Positions 18,009-26,537 of a stretch of 64,000 nt of DNA are shown here, piece by piece. This DNA is from CAYOUV01 sp963790075. GTDB taxonomy: Bacteria; Chloroflexota; Anaerolineae; Anaerolineales; Villigracilaceae. Positions within the stretch are counted from its first letter, which is position 1, and each line of letters begins with the position of its first letter. The translations under genes and the position numbers were made by a program. The notes beneath the pieces were generated by a model. The model did not search any database. It saw nothing but the letters and a program-made list of their open reading frames with translations, and was not told the origin of the DNA. Where the stretch lies: contig CAWBNG010000003.1 of assembly GCA_963790075.1 (NCBI GenBank), forward strand, positions 62,001-126,000, read 5' to 3'.

Positions 18009-18557
18009 ATGCAACGGATTAATCGTCGTCTGGTTTTCGCAGGTCTCTTATTACTGGTCGGATTGTTTTGGATCGGTTTAAGTGCTGACCGCAACCGCTC
18101 GTCCACCGGTGGCCCGATACCGGCTCCCCAAAAAGGGTTCCTTGCCCCGGAGTTCAATCTTTCCAGATTGGATGGGCAGTCAGTAAAACTATCAGATTTG
18201 CGCGGGAACATTGTCCTGGTCAATTTTTGGGCCACCTGGTGCCCCCCTTGCCGTGCCGAAATGCCCGCGGTTGAAAATGTATACAATTCCTACAAAGACC
18301 GGGGATTTGTTGTCTTGGCAGTAAACTTCACTGTACAGGATACTTTCACCAACGTCGCACCGTTCGTGCAACAATTTGGGTTGAGTTTTCCCATTCTCCT
18401 TGATCGAACCGGCGATGTCTCCCATCTTTACATGTTACGCTCCCTGCCGACCTCGTTTTTTATCGATAAAGATGGCATAATTCGCGAAGTTGTCATTGGC
18501 GGGCCTATGTCGGAAGCACTATTACGCTCACGCGTCGAGCAATTGCTACAGGAATAG
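18009..18557 (+). CDS. TlpA/ResA-like membrane-anchored thioredoxin
   Basis: 182 aa from the ATG at 18009, which has AAGGA 5 nt upstream. Residues 8-25 form one N-terminal membrane anchor, so the thioredoxin domain faces outside. The active site is WCPPC (C78, C81), with the surrounding NFWATWCPPCRAEMP typical of TlpA/ResA. A cis-Pro region (LPTSFFID) follows near residue 155. The family reduces or protects extracytoplasmic thiols, often for cytochrome c maturation. It is followed 3 bp later by an Lgt-like membrane gene, so the two are one operon. Confidence 0.9.
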   Translation: MQRINRRLVFAGLLLLVGLFWIGLSADRNRSSTGGPIPAPQKGFLAPEFNLSRLDGQSVKLSDLRGNIVLVNFWATWCPPCRAEMPAVENVYNSYKDRGFVVLAVNFTVQDTFTNVAPFVQQFGLSFPILLDRTGDVSHLYMLRSLPTSFFIDKDGIIREVVIGGPMSEALLRSRVEQLLQE

Positions 18558-18560
18558 CCA

Positions 18561-19307
18561 ATGTTCCCAACCATCCAATTAGGCCCCCTTTCCATTCAGG
18601 CACCCGGTTTGATGATCCTGCTCGGTATTTGGCTGGGATTAAGCCTGGCAGAACAATTCGCCAATCGTCACGGCGTCACGTCCGATCAACTCTCAAATTT
18701 GGTCATTATCTTTCTGATTGCCGGTGCCATTGGAGGACGTCTGGTTTACGCTTTGCGCTATCTGGACGCATTTATCGCCAGCCCACTCAGCCTTTTCTCA
18801 TTCAACCCAGGGTTATTTGATCTCTGGGGCGTATTTGCCATTGGCACTCTTGCGGCACTGGTGTTCGGCCAACGCAAGGGACTCAATTTATGGCTCACAC
18901 TGGACGCCTTGACTCCAGCCCTGGCTGTTTTTAGCGTGGGATTAGGATTAGCACACCTTGCCTCAGGAAGTGCTTTTGGCAAACCCACCGACCTGCCTTG
19001 GGGAATCCAGCTTTGGGGAATGCGCCGACATCCAAGTCAGATTTACGAAATCGTCGCTTCTCTCACGATTCTGGGGATACTCATATTCCGAATAGACCGA
19101 AACCAATCCCCGCCCGGAAGTTACTTCCTTACATTCATTGCAATGATTGCTGGAACACGTCTCTTCCTCGAAGCCTTTCGTGGCGATAGTATCCTAGTGC
19201 TTGATGGTATCCGATTGGCACAGATCGCTGCCTGGATCATCCTGGCATTTGCCCTGCTTGGATTAGAGTGGCTGAAGGAAAGAGTCAATCCTCACGGAAT
19301 AATATAG
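18561..19307 (+). CDS. Lgt-like polytopic membrane protein, probably not an active diacylglyceryl transferase
   Basis: 248 aa with about seven membrane segments and the overall plan of prolipoprotein diacylglyceryl transferase. GGRLVY (58-63) and HPSQIYE (157-163) match Lgt signatures. The HGG segment that carries the essential His in known Lgt reads WGV at 89-91. The conserved GRxGNFxNGE segment reads LGLAHLASGSAFG (128-140), without its Arg and Asn. It may therefore be a repurposed Lgt fold, perhaps acting with the TlpA-like partner 3 bp upstream. A true Lgt elsewhere in the genome would be expected. Confidence 0.7.
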   Translation: MFPTIQLGPLSIQAPGLMILLGIWLGLSLAEQFANRHGVTSDQLSNLVIIFLIAGAIGGRLVYALRYLDAFIASPLSLFSFNPGLFDLWGVFAIGTLAALVFGQRKGLNLWLTLDALTPALAVFSVGLGLAHLASGSAFGKPTDLPWGIQLWGMRRHPSQIYEIVASLTILGILIFRIDRNQSPPGSYFLTFIAMIAGTRLFLEAFRGDSILVLDGIRLAQIAAWIILAFALLGLEWLKERVNPHGII

Positions 19308-19321
19308 CTATGCGCAATAGC

Positions 19322-19350
19322 TTGAAGAGTGCCTCAATTTGTGTTAGACT
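19322..19350 (+). promoter_or_regulatory. possible promoter of the 64-aa Cys-rich gene
   Basis: TTGAAG (19322-19327), 17-bp spacer, TAGACT (19345-19350), about 74 bp before the start. Moderate match to sigma-70 consensus. Confidence 0.45.
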
Positions 19351-19423
19351 GAAATTATAAGAAAAAAAACCATTGCAACCACACTGCTGCATCAATCATA
19401 AGTGATGTAACCAGGAGGTAAAA

Positions 19424-19618
19424 ATGGCGAGCCACAAGGAAACGATTTGGTGCGACGGCTGCGGTATCGAAATAACTTGGGTGCCGATCATTTTCAATAA
19501 AAGAGATTATTGTTGTGAGGATTGCGCGTTGGGGATATTATGCAATTGTGGAGAACGCATCGAAGATGACGAATACCCAGACAAAACCTCCCAATTACTA
19601 GAAATTAGCGGATATTAA
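19424..19618 (+). CDS. small Cys-rich zinc-binding-like protein
   Basis: 64 aa with an excellent AGGAGG site 6 nt upstream. Six cysteines occur as CDGCG (residues 10-14), YCCEDC (30-35) and CNCGE (41-45), a spacing that suits one or two zinc sites of treble-clef or rubredoxin-like type. The C-terminus is acidic. No membrane segment. The family is not recognised; possible roles are zinc storage or protein or nucleic-acid binding. A monocistronic unit between the Lgt-like gene and convergent folE. Confidence 0.72.
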   Translation: MASHKETIWCDGCGIEITWVPIIFNKRDYCCEDCALGILCNCGERIEDDEYPDKTSQLLEISGY

Positions 19619-19817
19619 TAAATCAATCCTAAGTCCATCTTAAAGCAAGGTGGATTTGCATGATTAGTGCAGCTAATTGATAAGGTTAGGACTGGGGTTA
19701 CCGTTTCAAGGAGTTTGCGCGGTATCGATTGGGTTGCATTGGAATTCCCATAAAGGAGCAGCTGGCCAGAAGTAAGTCCGAACCGGGCCTGGTTTCCTTC
19801 AAATTCCAATTTAAATA

Positions 19818-20453
19818 TCAGATCTGAAGGGGTGAAGCGCCGCGCGAAATATTGTCCAGAAATTCCTGGCGCGTAGCAAGATTCGCACGAAAGGCACCAT
19901 GCATGGCAGAGGTTGTCATACGTGCGTCGTGTTTCTTGACTCCACGCATCATGGAGCATAAATGTAAGCCTTCCACTACAACTGCTACCCCTTGTGGCTT
20001 AAGCAGATCCCGAATAAAGTCGGCAATTTGGCGTGTCATCCGTTCTTGCACCTGTAGACGTCGGGCAAACATATCGACAATTCGTGGAATTTTTGAGAGA
20101 CCAAGAACTTTGCCATCCGGGATATAGGCGACATGCACCCGCCCCATAAAAGGCAGCATGTGATGCTCACATAGACTATAAAATTCGATATCACGCACGA
20201 GAACCATTTCATCGTAGGTGATTTTGAACAATGCCCCGTGGATCATTTTCACCGGATCAACACGATAACCCGAGAGCAATTCAACATATATCCTTGCTAC
20301 CCGGGCCGGAGTATGCTTGAGCCCTTCCCGTTCCGGATTCTCGCCAAATGCCTCCAGCATTTGACGGATAGCCGACTCGATTTTTTCCCCGTCGATGTCG
20401 GTATCGGCAAGATCATCTTCGTTTAGATCGTCATCAAAATCAAGAATTTCCAT
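19818..20453 (-). CDS. folE: GTP cyclohydrolase I (FolE type)
   Basis: 211 aa from the ATG at 20453; a TTG five codons earlier is in frame but lies in the U-tract of the upstream hpf terminator. It converts GTP to dihydroneopterin triphosphate, the first step of folate or pterin synthesis. Zinc and catalytic motifs are intact: SLCEHHMLPF near 97-106 and HLCSMMRGVKKHDARMTTSAMHGAF near 168-192. The first 25 residues are an acidic tail outside the conserved fold. No convincing ribosome site, so initiation may depend on read-through from hpf. Confidence 0.95.
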   Translation of the reverse strand: MEILDFDDDLNEDDLADTDIDGEKIESAIRQMLEAFGENPEREGLKHTPARVARIYVELLSGYRVDPVKMIHGALFKITYDEMVLVRDIEFYSLCEHHMLPFMGRVHVAYIPDGKVLGLSKIPRIVDMFARRLQVQERMTRQIADFIRDLLKPQGVAVVVEGLHLCSMMRGVKKHDARMTTSAMHGAFRANLATRQEFLDNISRGASPLQI

Positions 20454-20465
20454 AGCACTTTTAGA

Positions 20466-20500
20466 CAAAAAACTGGCCCGGAAAATTACGAGGCCAGTTC
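20466..20500 (-). terminator. terminator after hpf
   Basis: Minus-strand stem AACTGGCC/GGCCAGTT (20499-20492 with 20478-20471) with a 13-nt loop, then TTTTTTG. It sits 21 nt past the hpf stop and just ahead of folE. Confidence 0.8.
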
Positions 20501-20520
20501 ATCGGATTTAGACAGCAGTA

Positions 20521-21087
20521 CTAGCCAACATGGGGTTCGATTAGGCCGTAGGTATTATCACGCCGTCGATACAACACCTGAATTGCATTTGCTTCGGCGT
20601 TGTAGAAGACAAAAAAATTGTTATGCCCCAACAATTTCATTTGTTCAATAGCCTCGGCTTCATTCATTGGGATCAGGGCAAACTTTTTTCGACGGACAAT
20701 AATGGGCTCTTCGTCCTCGATAGGTTCTGGTAAAGGTTCAAGCTCCACCACTTCTGCTGCAGAACGACCGTCACCTCGTCCATGGTAATGCTTGCCTTTA
20801 TAACGAGCAATCTGGCGCTGAATCTTTTCAATTGCCGAATCAAAGGCAGTGAATATATCGTCTGAGCGTTCTTCCGAGCGCAGGATGAATCCCTTGCCCC
20901 GGACCGTAATTTGAGCCACCTGGCGATCCGTGGTACTTCGAGCGGATTTCGCGAAGGATAACTCAATTCGGGTTTCATCTATCTCGTTCAGGTAGCGGTT
21001 TAATTTTTCCGTCTTCTTCGAAACGTAATCCGTGATCCGGTCGGTAACGTCCATGTTACGTCCCAAAATCTCGACTTTCGCTGTCAT
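20521..21087 (-). CDS. hpf: ribosome hibernation promoting factor, long form
   Basis: 188 aa, so the long HPF type with two domains: an N-terminal RaiA/HPF fold (residues 1-105, starting KVEILGRNMDVTDRITDYV) that binds the 30S decoding region, and a C-terminal dimerisation domain (about 130-188, KFALIPMNEAEAIEQMKLLGHNNFFVF) that joins ribosomes into 100S dimers. GGAGG lies upstream of the ATG. It sits between comF and folE on the same strand and ends at its own terminator. Confidence 0.95.
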   Translation of the reverse strand: MTAKVEILGRNMDVTDRITDYVSKKTEKLNRYLNEIDETRIELSFAKSARSTTDRQVAQITVRGKGFILRSEERSDDIFTAFDSAIEKIQRQIARYKGKHYHGRGDGRSAAEVVELEPLPEPIEDEEPIIVRRKKFALIPMNEAEAIEQMKLLGHNNFFVFYNAEANAIQVLYRRRDNTYGLIEPHVG

Positions 21088-21127
21088 TGTGCCTCCTAAA
21101 TTATTTGGTTGAGAAGAAGTTGAATTC

Positions 21128-21811
21128 TCAAATACTCTTTAGTCCGTGCTGTGGAAGCGCACGTTCAATTGTAAGCGCATAAACATCCGATGCACCGGCA
21201 TCTTTGAGAGCAGATGCACCGGCGGAAAGGGTTGCTCCGGTGGTTGCAACATCATCCATCAACAAGACAGACCGATTTTGGATTCTTTTTCGGTCTGCTC
21301 GAAAAGCATCGTGGAAATTAACGTGTCGCGCTTCTGCTGAAAGTCTGACCTGTGATATTGTTTCTCTCACGCGCCACAAAGTGTTGGGGAGAAAAACTTT
21401 ACCAAATGCTAAAGCCTGAGGCCGCGCAACCAATCTCACTTGATTATACCCTCGTTCAAGAAATCGCTTCCGACCTAAAGGCACCGGAACTATGAAATCA
21501 TAAGACCAATTAAAATGGGTTGAAAATTCGGTCTGGTGTACAGCAAGCGCATCTCCCAAACCTAAATCCCGGCAGTATTTAAGACGATGCAACGCTTTTC
21601 GTATTGGTCCATCAAATGCTGACCAGGATCGTAATTGTGAATAAGCCGGGGGAGAAGCCATACAGTTTTTACAAATGTCGCCAGTACGTTGGGGCAAACC
21701 ACACCTATTACAAAGCGGTTCGGAAAGCGTACTAACTCTTTCCTGACACGCCGGACACCAACGGAAATCCGCCTGTCCCTCCCTGGATACAGGTGGATAT
21801 AACAGATCCAA
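21128..21811 (-). CDS. comF: ComF-family phosphoribosyltransferase-like protein
   Basis: 227 aa. Starts at TTG 21811 with GGAG 5 nt upstream. The N-terminal zinc site is formed by CPACQ, CNRCG and CKNC (residues 19-50). The phosphoribosyltransferase part has VPVPLGRKRFLERGYNQ near 110-126 and the PRPP-binding loop VLLMDDVATTGATLSAGA near 183-200. ComF proteins take part in DNA uptake in competent bacteria. The gene follows the Tad operon by about 65 bp, and a shared role with pili in DNA uptake is only a possibility. Confidence 0.9.
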   Translation of the reverse strand: MDLLYPPVSREGQADFRWCPACQERVSTLSEPLCNRCGLPQRTGDICKNCMASPPAYSQLRSWSAFDGPIRKALHRLKYCRDLGLGDALAVHQTEFSTHFNWSYDFIVPVPLGRKRFLERGYNQVRLVARPQALAFGKVFLPNTLWRVRETISQVRLSAEARHVNFHDAFRADRKRIQNRSVLLMDDVATTGATLSAGASALKDAGASDVYALTIERALPQHGLKSI

Positions 21812-21877
21812 TCCGCTCCAGATAGTTCGCTAGAGCTGATAGGATCAAGGTCTTGAAATCATTCCAAGAAATTATTT

Positions 21878-22827
21878 TTAGAATAAGTTACCAAAAGCCT
21901 TGACGAATTTAAGTAATGCAGGCGTGAGCAAAATAATCAAAATTGAGGGAAAAATCAACAGGCCCATTGGTATAAGCATTTTAATTGGTGCTTGGTGGGC
22001 TTCCTCTTCGGCACGTTGTCTCCGCTTCATACGCATTTGTTCCGATTGAATACGTAACACGCGAGCCATACTTACACCAAGTTGTTCGCTTTGGATGATG
22101 GCGGCAACAAAACTGGTCAGCTCAGGTAAACCAACCCGGTCAGCCATATCCCGCATTGCTTCTCGCCGCAATTTTCCCAACTGCACCTCGCGGATTGTGC
22201 GGGCAAACGCCAGGGAAAGTTCATTTTCCCACTTCTCAACCACTTTTGACATGGCCGCATCGAATCCCAGGCCTGCCTCAACGCATATTGTCAACAAATC
22301 AAGGGCATCGGGCATGGCCCGACGAATGTCTTTTTGCCGACTTTGGATGCAACTCGTCAACCATAATTGAGGGAAAAAAATCCCAATACTGTGAAAATGG
22401 CTACTGCAATTAACACTCGCGAGAGAGGCCATTTATTCGGAGAAATGATCGAAATTAGAAATAGAAATCCGCCAAAAAAGGCTGCAACAACAAAACGAGT
22501 GGAAAGAAACGTGGCAGCATCAATCCGCATTGGATTACCAGCAAGTTCCAATTTTCGGGTGGTGTTTTCCAAGACCTTTTGAGGCGTAAAGCGTGCTGAC
22601 ATCTCACCAAACCGGCGCAAAAATGGCAGCACAACCCGCTCGCTAAATGGCTGTGACAATTCGATCTCTTCAAGAGAGAGAACATCACCACGTTGACTAA
22701 ATTCAGCCAGGCGCGCAGCAAGTGGATCTTCATCTTCATTTTCAGGCAATCGCGAGCCGACAACTACAAGCGTAATCGCTCCTATTATTACAATGGCGCC
22801 AAGTACGATCCAGATCCAAATGCTCAT
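21878..22827 (-). CDS. tadC: TadC-like inner-membrane platform protein, interrupted by a frame break
   Basis: The gene starts at ATG 22827, 3 nt after tadB. The first half (MSIWIWIVLGAI to TVLGFF) ends in an early stop about 130 codons on. The second half continues in the -1 frame as PQLWLTSCIQSRQKDIRRAMPDALDLL and runs to 21878 with the T2SSF domain and final membrane helices. Both halves meet at a run of seven T on the coding strand (22380-22374); eight would restore a continuous protein of about 315 aa. TadC pairs with TadB as the platform for Flp pilus assembly. The cause could be a homopolymer error, a real lesion or slippage. Confidence 0.85.
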
Positions 22828-22829
22828 TT

Positions 22830-23792
22830 TTACACCTCGATATTGGCAATCCGTTGCATGACAAAATAACCTGTCACAATCAGGAAACCCGCAAAACCTA
22901 ATGCGCCTACTCCGCAAAGAAAACTGTCTTCGAAAAATGTACCCAGATATTCAGGATTGATTAAATATAAAACTATTGTCAGGATAATTGGAATTAGAGA
23001 AAGAAATTGACCGGACTGGCGCACCTGAGCTGTCAAGACTCGAATTTCACCTTTAATTCGAACGCGCTCACGAATTGTAAATGAAATCGTATCCAATATT
23101 TCCGACAAATTGCCACCTACTTCGCGCTGGACGTTAATTGCGGTTATGACAAAGTCAAGATCATCGCTGGGAATGCGGCGCAGAAGATTATCCAGGGCTC
23201 GTTCCATAGGAACGCCAAATTGCATTTCTTGAACAACACGTCGAAATTCATCAGAGATTGGAGGAGGTAACTCTCTACTGACAGCTTCCATCGCCTGCAT
23301 AGTTGAATAACCAGCCCTCAAACCATTTACAACCAGGTTTAGCATGTCGGCTAACTGATCATTAAATTTGTGTAATCGTTGGCTTTGCTGTCTTCTAACA
23401 TAGAATCCTGGTATAAAAAAACCAACTATTGCACCAATTAGGAAAGAAAGGGGTTGCCGGCCACCTATCAACCAGACAACTCCACCAACTCCAACCATTG
23501 CAACACCAATGAGACCAACATACTCCCCCACCTTGAATTTCATATCTGCCCGTGCTAACTGACGAGCCAATTTATCGCCGAATGAAGATTTCTCAACACG
23601 CCGGTTGAGCCATTCGGTCAGAATGGAAGTTTCCCCTTCTTGGTTTGCCTCTCCTTGGTCCTCTTCAAGAAATCGCTCAAGGCGCTCTTCGACGATCGAC
23701 CTCTCACTCGTTACAGAGATAGCAATTCCTACAACGAGCAGGGTTAATACTAAAGCGCCTCCAGCGATGAGTATCCAAGTAAGTATATTCAC
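22830..23792 (-). CDS. tadB: TadB-like Tad pilus inner-membrane platform protein
   Basis: 320 aa starting with GTG at 23792. Membrane helices lie near residues 5-27, 95-135 (two) and 265-315 (two), with a cytoplasmic T2SSF domain between (LADMLNLVVNGLRAGYSTMQAMEAVSREL near 166-195, then FGVPMERALDNLLRRIPSDDLDF). TadB and TadC form the platform on which the TadA ATPase acts to polymerise Flp. It lies 14 bp after tadA in an operon reading flp-cpaB-cpaE-tadA-tadB-tadC. Confidence 0.93.
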   Translation of the reverse strand: MNILTWILIAGGALVLTLLVVGIAISVTSERSIVEERLERFLEEDQGEANQEGETSILTEWLNRRVEKSSFGDKLARQLARADMKFKVGEYVGLIGVAMVGVGGVVWLIGGRQPLSFLIGAIVGFFIPGFYVRRQQSQRLHKFNDQLADMLNLVVNGLRAGYSTMQAMEAVSRELPPPISDEFRRVVQEMQFGVPMERALDNLLRRIPSDDLDFVITAINVQREVGGNLSEILDTISFTIRERVRIKGEIRVLTAQVRQSGQFLSLIPIILTIVLYLINPEYLGTFFEDSFLCGVGALGFAGFLIVTGYFVMQRIANIEV

Positions 23793-23806
23793 GAGTCAAC
23801 TTCTTT

Positions 23807-25228
23807 TTAGTAACGGCGTCGTTCACCAACCCCAAAGATAGATGGGGGCAGATGAACCCCTGAGGCTTCAATCGTGTCCATAAATTTGGGTCTGAGGCCG
23901 GATGGGCGTAAGCGCCCAACGACTTTCCCATTATCAACCCCGGTTTGCTCGTATATGAACAAATCGGTCGTGGTAATAACATCACCTTCCATTCCGCTCA
24001 CTTCAGTTATATAAGTAACTTTACGGGTTCCATCACGCATACGATCCTGATGAACAATCAGGTTTATGGCTGAAGATACTTGTTCGCGGATCGCTCTGGA
24101 TGGCAAATCCATGCCAGCCATCAATGTCATCGTTTCCAGACGGGAGAGGGTATCTCGTGGACTATTGGAGTGCAAGGTCGTCATGGAGCCATCGTGACCG
24201 GTATTCATGGCCTGCAACATGTCCAAGGCTGCTTCATCACGAATCTCACCGACGATAATTCGGTCAGGACGCATGCGCAAGGAGTTAATCACTAAATTCC
24301 GAATTGTAATTTCACCTCGACCCTCAATATTTGGCGGGCGCGATTCAAGTGTCACAACATGCTCTTGACGCAATTGCAATTCTGCTGCATTTTCTATGGT
24401 TATAATGCGTTCGTCGGACGGAATAAATTGTGAAAGAATATTCAACAAAGTAGTCTTTCCTGAACCGGTACCACCGGAGATCACGATGTTCAAACGCAAT
24501 TCTACGCATGCTTTCAGAAATTGAAGTGATTCCGCTGAAATGGTTCCAAACTCGATCAATTGTTCAAGCGTGATTGGATTCTTTGCAAATTTTCGGATGG
24601 TAATAGCCGGTCCGACCAAGGAAATAGGGGGAATAACCGCGTTCACACGCGAACCATCAGGCAAACGGGCATCAACATAAGGACTAAATTCATCAATTCG
24701 CCGACCTAGCGGAGCCACAATACGATCAATAATTCGCATGACGTGTTCATTGCTTTCAAACGTCATTGGTACGCGATGAATTCTACCCTTGCGTTCAATA
24801 TAGATATTCTTGGCTCCATTGACCATTATTTCTGTGATGCTCTCATCTTCCAACAATGGTTGAAGGGGACCAAAGCCAAGAATTTCCGCTGAAATTTGTT
24901 CAAAGAGGCGAACTCGTTCCGGCCGAGACAACACAATATTTTCCTCAGCCAGAATTTGCTCAAATAACTCCTGGATGGTTCTGCGTACTTCCTCAGTTTT
25001 TGAAATATCCATCGATGGGTCTAACTCAGCCAGGAGTTTGTTTTGGACGCGAGTTTTTAGATCGAAGTAACTCCCCGCTTGAGGGGTAGTATTCGGTGCG
25101 TTAACCCGGCGCGCCTGTAGTGAAGCCAAACGCGAGCTTTCGCTCCCATCCTCTCCAGCCGCTACCGGCGGCTGTTCGCCTTCAGAAGATGTTCCTCGTC
25201 CTTGTTCAATTCGTTTAAGTAAAGACAT
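23807..25228 (-). CDS. tadA: TadA/CpaF-type pilus assembly ATPase
   Basis: 473 aa hexameric secretion ATPase. The Walker A motif is SGGTGSGKTTLLN near residue 255. Next come the Asp-box region and Walker B-like RPDRIIVGEIRDEAALDML near 318-336, then the His box TGHDGSMTTLHSNS. The N-terminal domain (60-230) matches CpaF, with ADGSRV-like LPDGSRVNAVIPPISL. It powers Flp pilus extension from the cytoplasm. The first 60 residues are polar and probably flexible. It lies 19 bp after cpaE and is part of the Tad operon. Confidence 0.96.
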   Translation of the reverse strand: MSLLKRIEQGRGTSSEGEQPPVAAGEDGSESSRLASLQARRVNAPNTTPQAGSYFDLKTRVQNKLLAELDPSMDISKTEEVRRTIQELFEQILAEENIVLSRPERVRLFEQISAEILGFGPLQPLLEDESITEIMVNGAKNIYIERKGRIHRVPMTFESNEHVMRIIDRIVAPLGRRIDEFSPYVDARLPDGSRVNAVIPPISLVGPAITIRKFAKNPITLEQLIEFGTISAESLQFLKACVELRLNIVISGGTGSGKTTLLNILSQFIPSDERIITIENAAELQLRQEHVVTLESRPPNIEGRGEITIRNLVINSLRMRPDRIIVGEIRDEAALDMLQAMNTGHDGSMTTLHSNSPRDTLSRLETMTLMAGMDLPSRAIREQVSSAINLIVHQDRMRDGTRKVTYITEVSGMEGDVITTTDLFIYEQTGVDNGKVVGRLRPSGLRPKFMDTIEASGVHLPPSIFGVGERRRY

Positions 25229-25247
25229 CTTTCAACTCCCGATCCTG

Positions 25248-26489
25248 TTAGCGACGGCTAACACTTTCGACCTCTTCATTCTCCAAATTCGTCAAACAGG
25301 CTCGTACGCTTTCAGCCAGACCGAAGACTGCCCTTGCCACAGGCTGAGTATTATTGTCTATTACAAATGGAACGCCACGATTAACTGCGGGAATAACCGT
25401 TCGTTCATCTAGCGGGATCACAGTAGCGACTTTCTGTTTGAGATTTTCACCGATACGCTCTGGAGTTATCGAAATACGCTTATCATACTTATTAACCGTA
25501 AATACAATTCTTTCTCGTCCAATTCCGAGAGTTTGAAGTAAATCCATAAATAATCGTGTGTTTTTAATTGATGGGATATCCTGGGTGGTAACTAAAACCA
25601 CGATATCACTAGCGTCCATGGATGCCAAAGTCACATCTGTCAACATTGAAGCGGAATCAATAACGATATATGCATACATCTGTCGAAGGTAGTCGATTAT
25701 TTTTGAAAACTGACCGCTTGTAATCCTTTCAGCAGCCTCCGGTCGGGTAGGCGCAGCTAATATTCGCAATCCGGTTGAAGGGTGGGTAAGCAGTACCTCT
25801 TCGACGACCTCTGGATCAAGTTCATCTGCACGCGGGGCTAGATCAGCAATGGTATTCTTGCCCTGCTCATTGACAAAAACGGCCACATCACCAAACTGAA
25901 GGTTAGCATCAACTATGACTACCCGCGTATCTTCGTTATTTAGGGTTAGTGCCAGGTTGACAGCTAAGGTTGTAACCCCCACCCCACCCTTGGGACTATA
26001 GACCGTAACCACCTTACCACGGTTGAGACCTAAAGACGACACACCCATTAAGGACCCTTGAGCGGCTACTGCTGCTTGGGCTTGCCCCCTTTTTGCTTTC
26101 TCCTGATGAGCCATCTCACCTGCACGCCGAATGGCTGAAATTAGTTCATCACCCATTGGTGGTTTAGTCAAAAAATCCCTTGCACCGGCCAGCATTGCAC
26201 GGCGCATATAGTTCTGGTCGCCTTGAACCGAAAGTATTACGATTTGTACAAATGGTTGCTTCTGGCGAATTGCTTCAGTAGCGGCAATTCCGTCCATATC
26301 CGGCATGTTTATGTCCATCAGAACAACATCCGGGTTGAGTTCTTGAGAAAGTTGAAGTGCTTCCTGGCCGGTTCGAGCTGCACCGACAACCTCAACGTCA
26401 GAATCGAATTGTAGAAGTTTTCGAATGTTTTCTCGTGTTTCTACAATGTCATCGGCAATCAAAACACGAATCTTTTCACCAGAAGCCAT
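25248..26489 (-). CDS. cpaE: CpaE/TadZ-like protein: receiver domain fused to a MinD-like ATPase
   Basis: 413 aa. Residues 1-120 are a response-regulator receiver with the acidic pocket DD (13-14) and phosphoacceptor Asp59 in LMDINMPDMDG, so unlike many TadZ proteins the receiver looks phosphorylatable. Residues about 155-400 are a MinD/ParA-type ATPase with the deviant Walker A SPKGGVGVTTLAVNLA; the usual final KT/KS reads VT. CpaE/TadZ places the pilus machine in the cell. A GGAG site precedes the ATG. It lies between cpaB and tadA. Confidence 0.92.
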   Translation of the reverse strand: MASGEKIRVLIADDIVETRENIRKLLQFDSDVEVVGAARTGQEALQLSQELNPDVVLMDINMPDMDGIAATEAIRQKQPFVQIVILSVQGDQNYMRRAMLAGARDFLTKPPMGDELISAIRRAGEMAHQEKAKRGQAQAAVAAQGSLMGVSSLGLNRGKVVTVYSPKGGVGVTTLAVNLALTLNNEDTRVVIVDANLQFGDVAVFVNEQGKNTIADLAPRADELDPEVVEEVLLTHPSTGLRILAAPTRPEAAERITSGQFSKIIDYLRQMYAYIVIDSASMLTDVTLASMDASDIVVLVTTQDIPSIKNTRLFMDLLQTLGIGRERIVFTVNKYDKRISITPERIGENLKQKVATVIPLDERTVIPAVNRGVPFVIDNNTQPVARAVFGLAESVRACLTNLENEEVESVSRR

Positions 26490-26537
26490 TCAACATCTCC
26501 ATTAATTCAAAGAACGATTCTCATTTACGCTTAACGC

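Noticed and set aside
19615..19959. 114-codon minus-strand frame overlapping the folE 3' end
   Set aside because: Most of it is a shifted reading of folE; the part outside has no ribosome site or family match.
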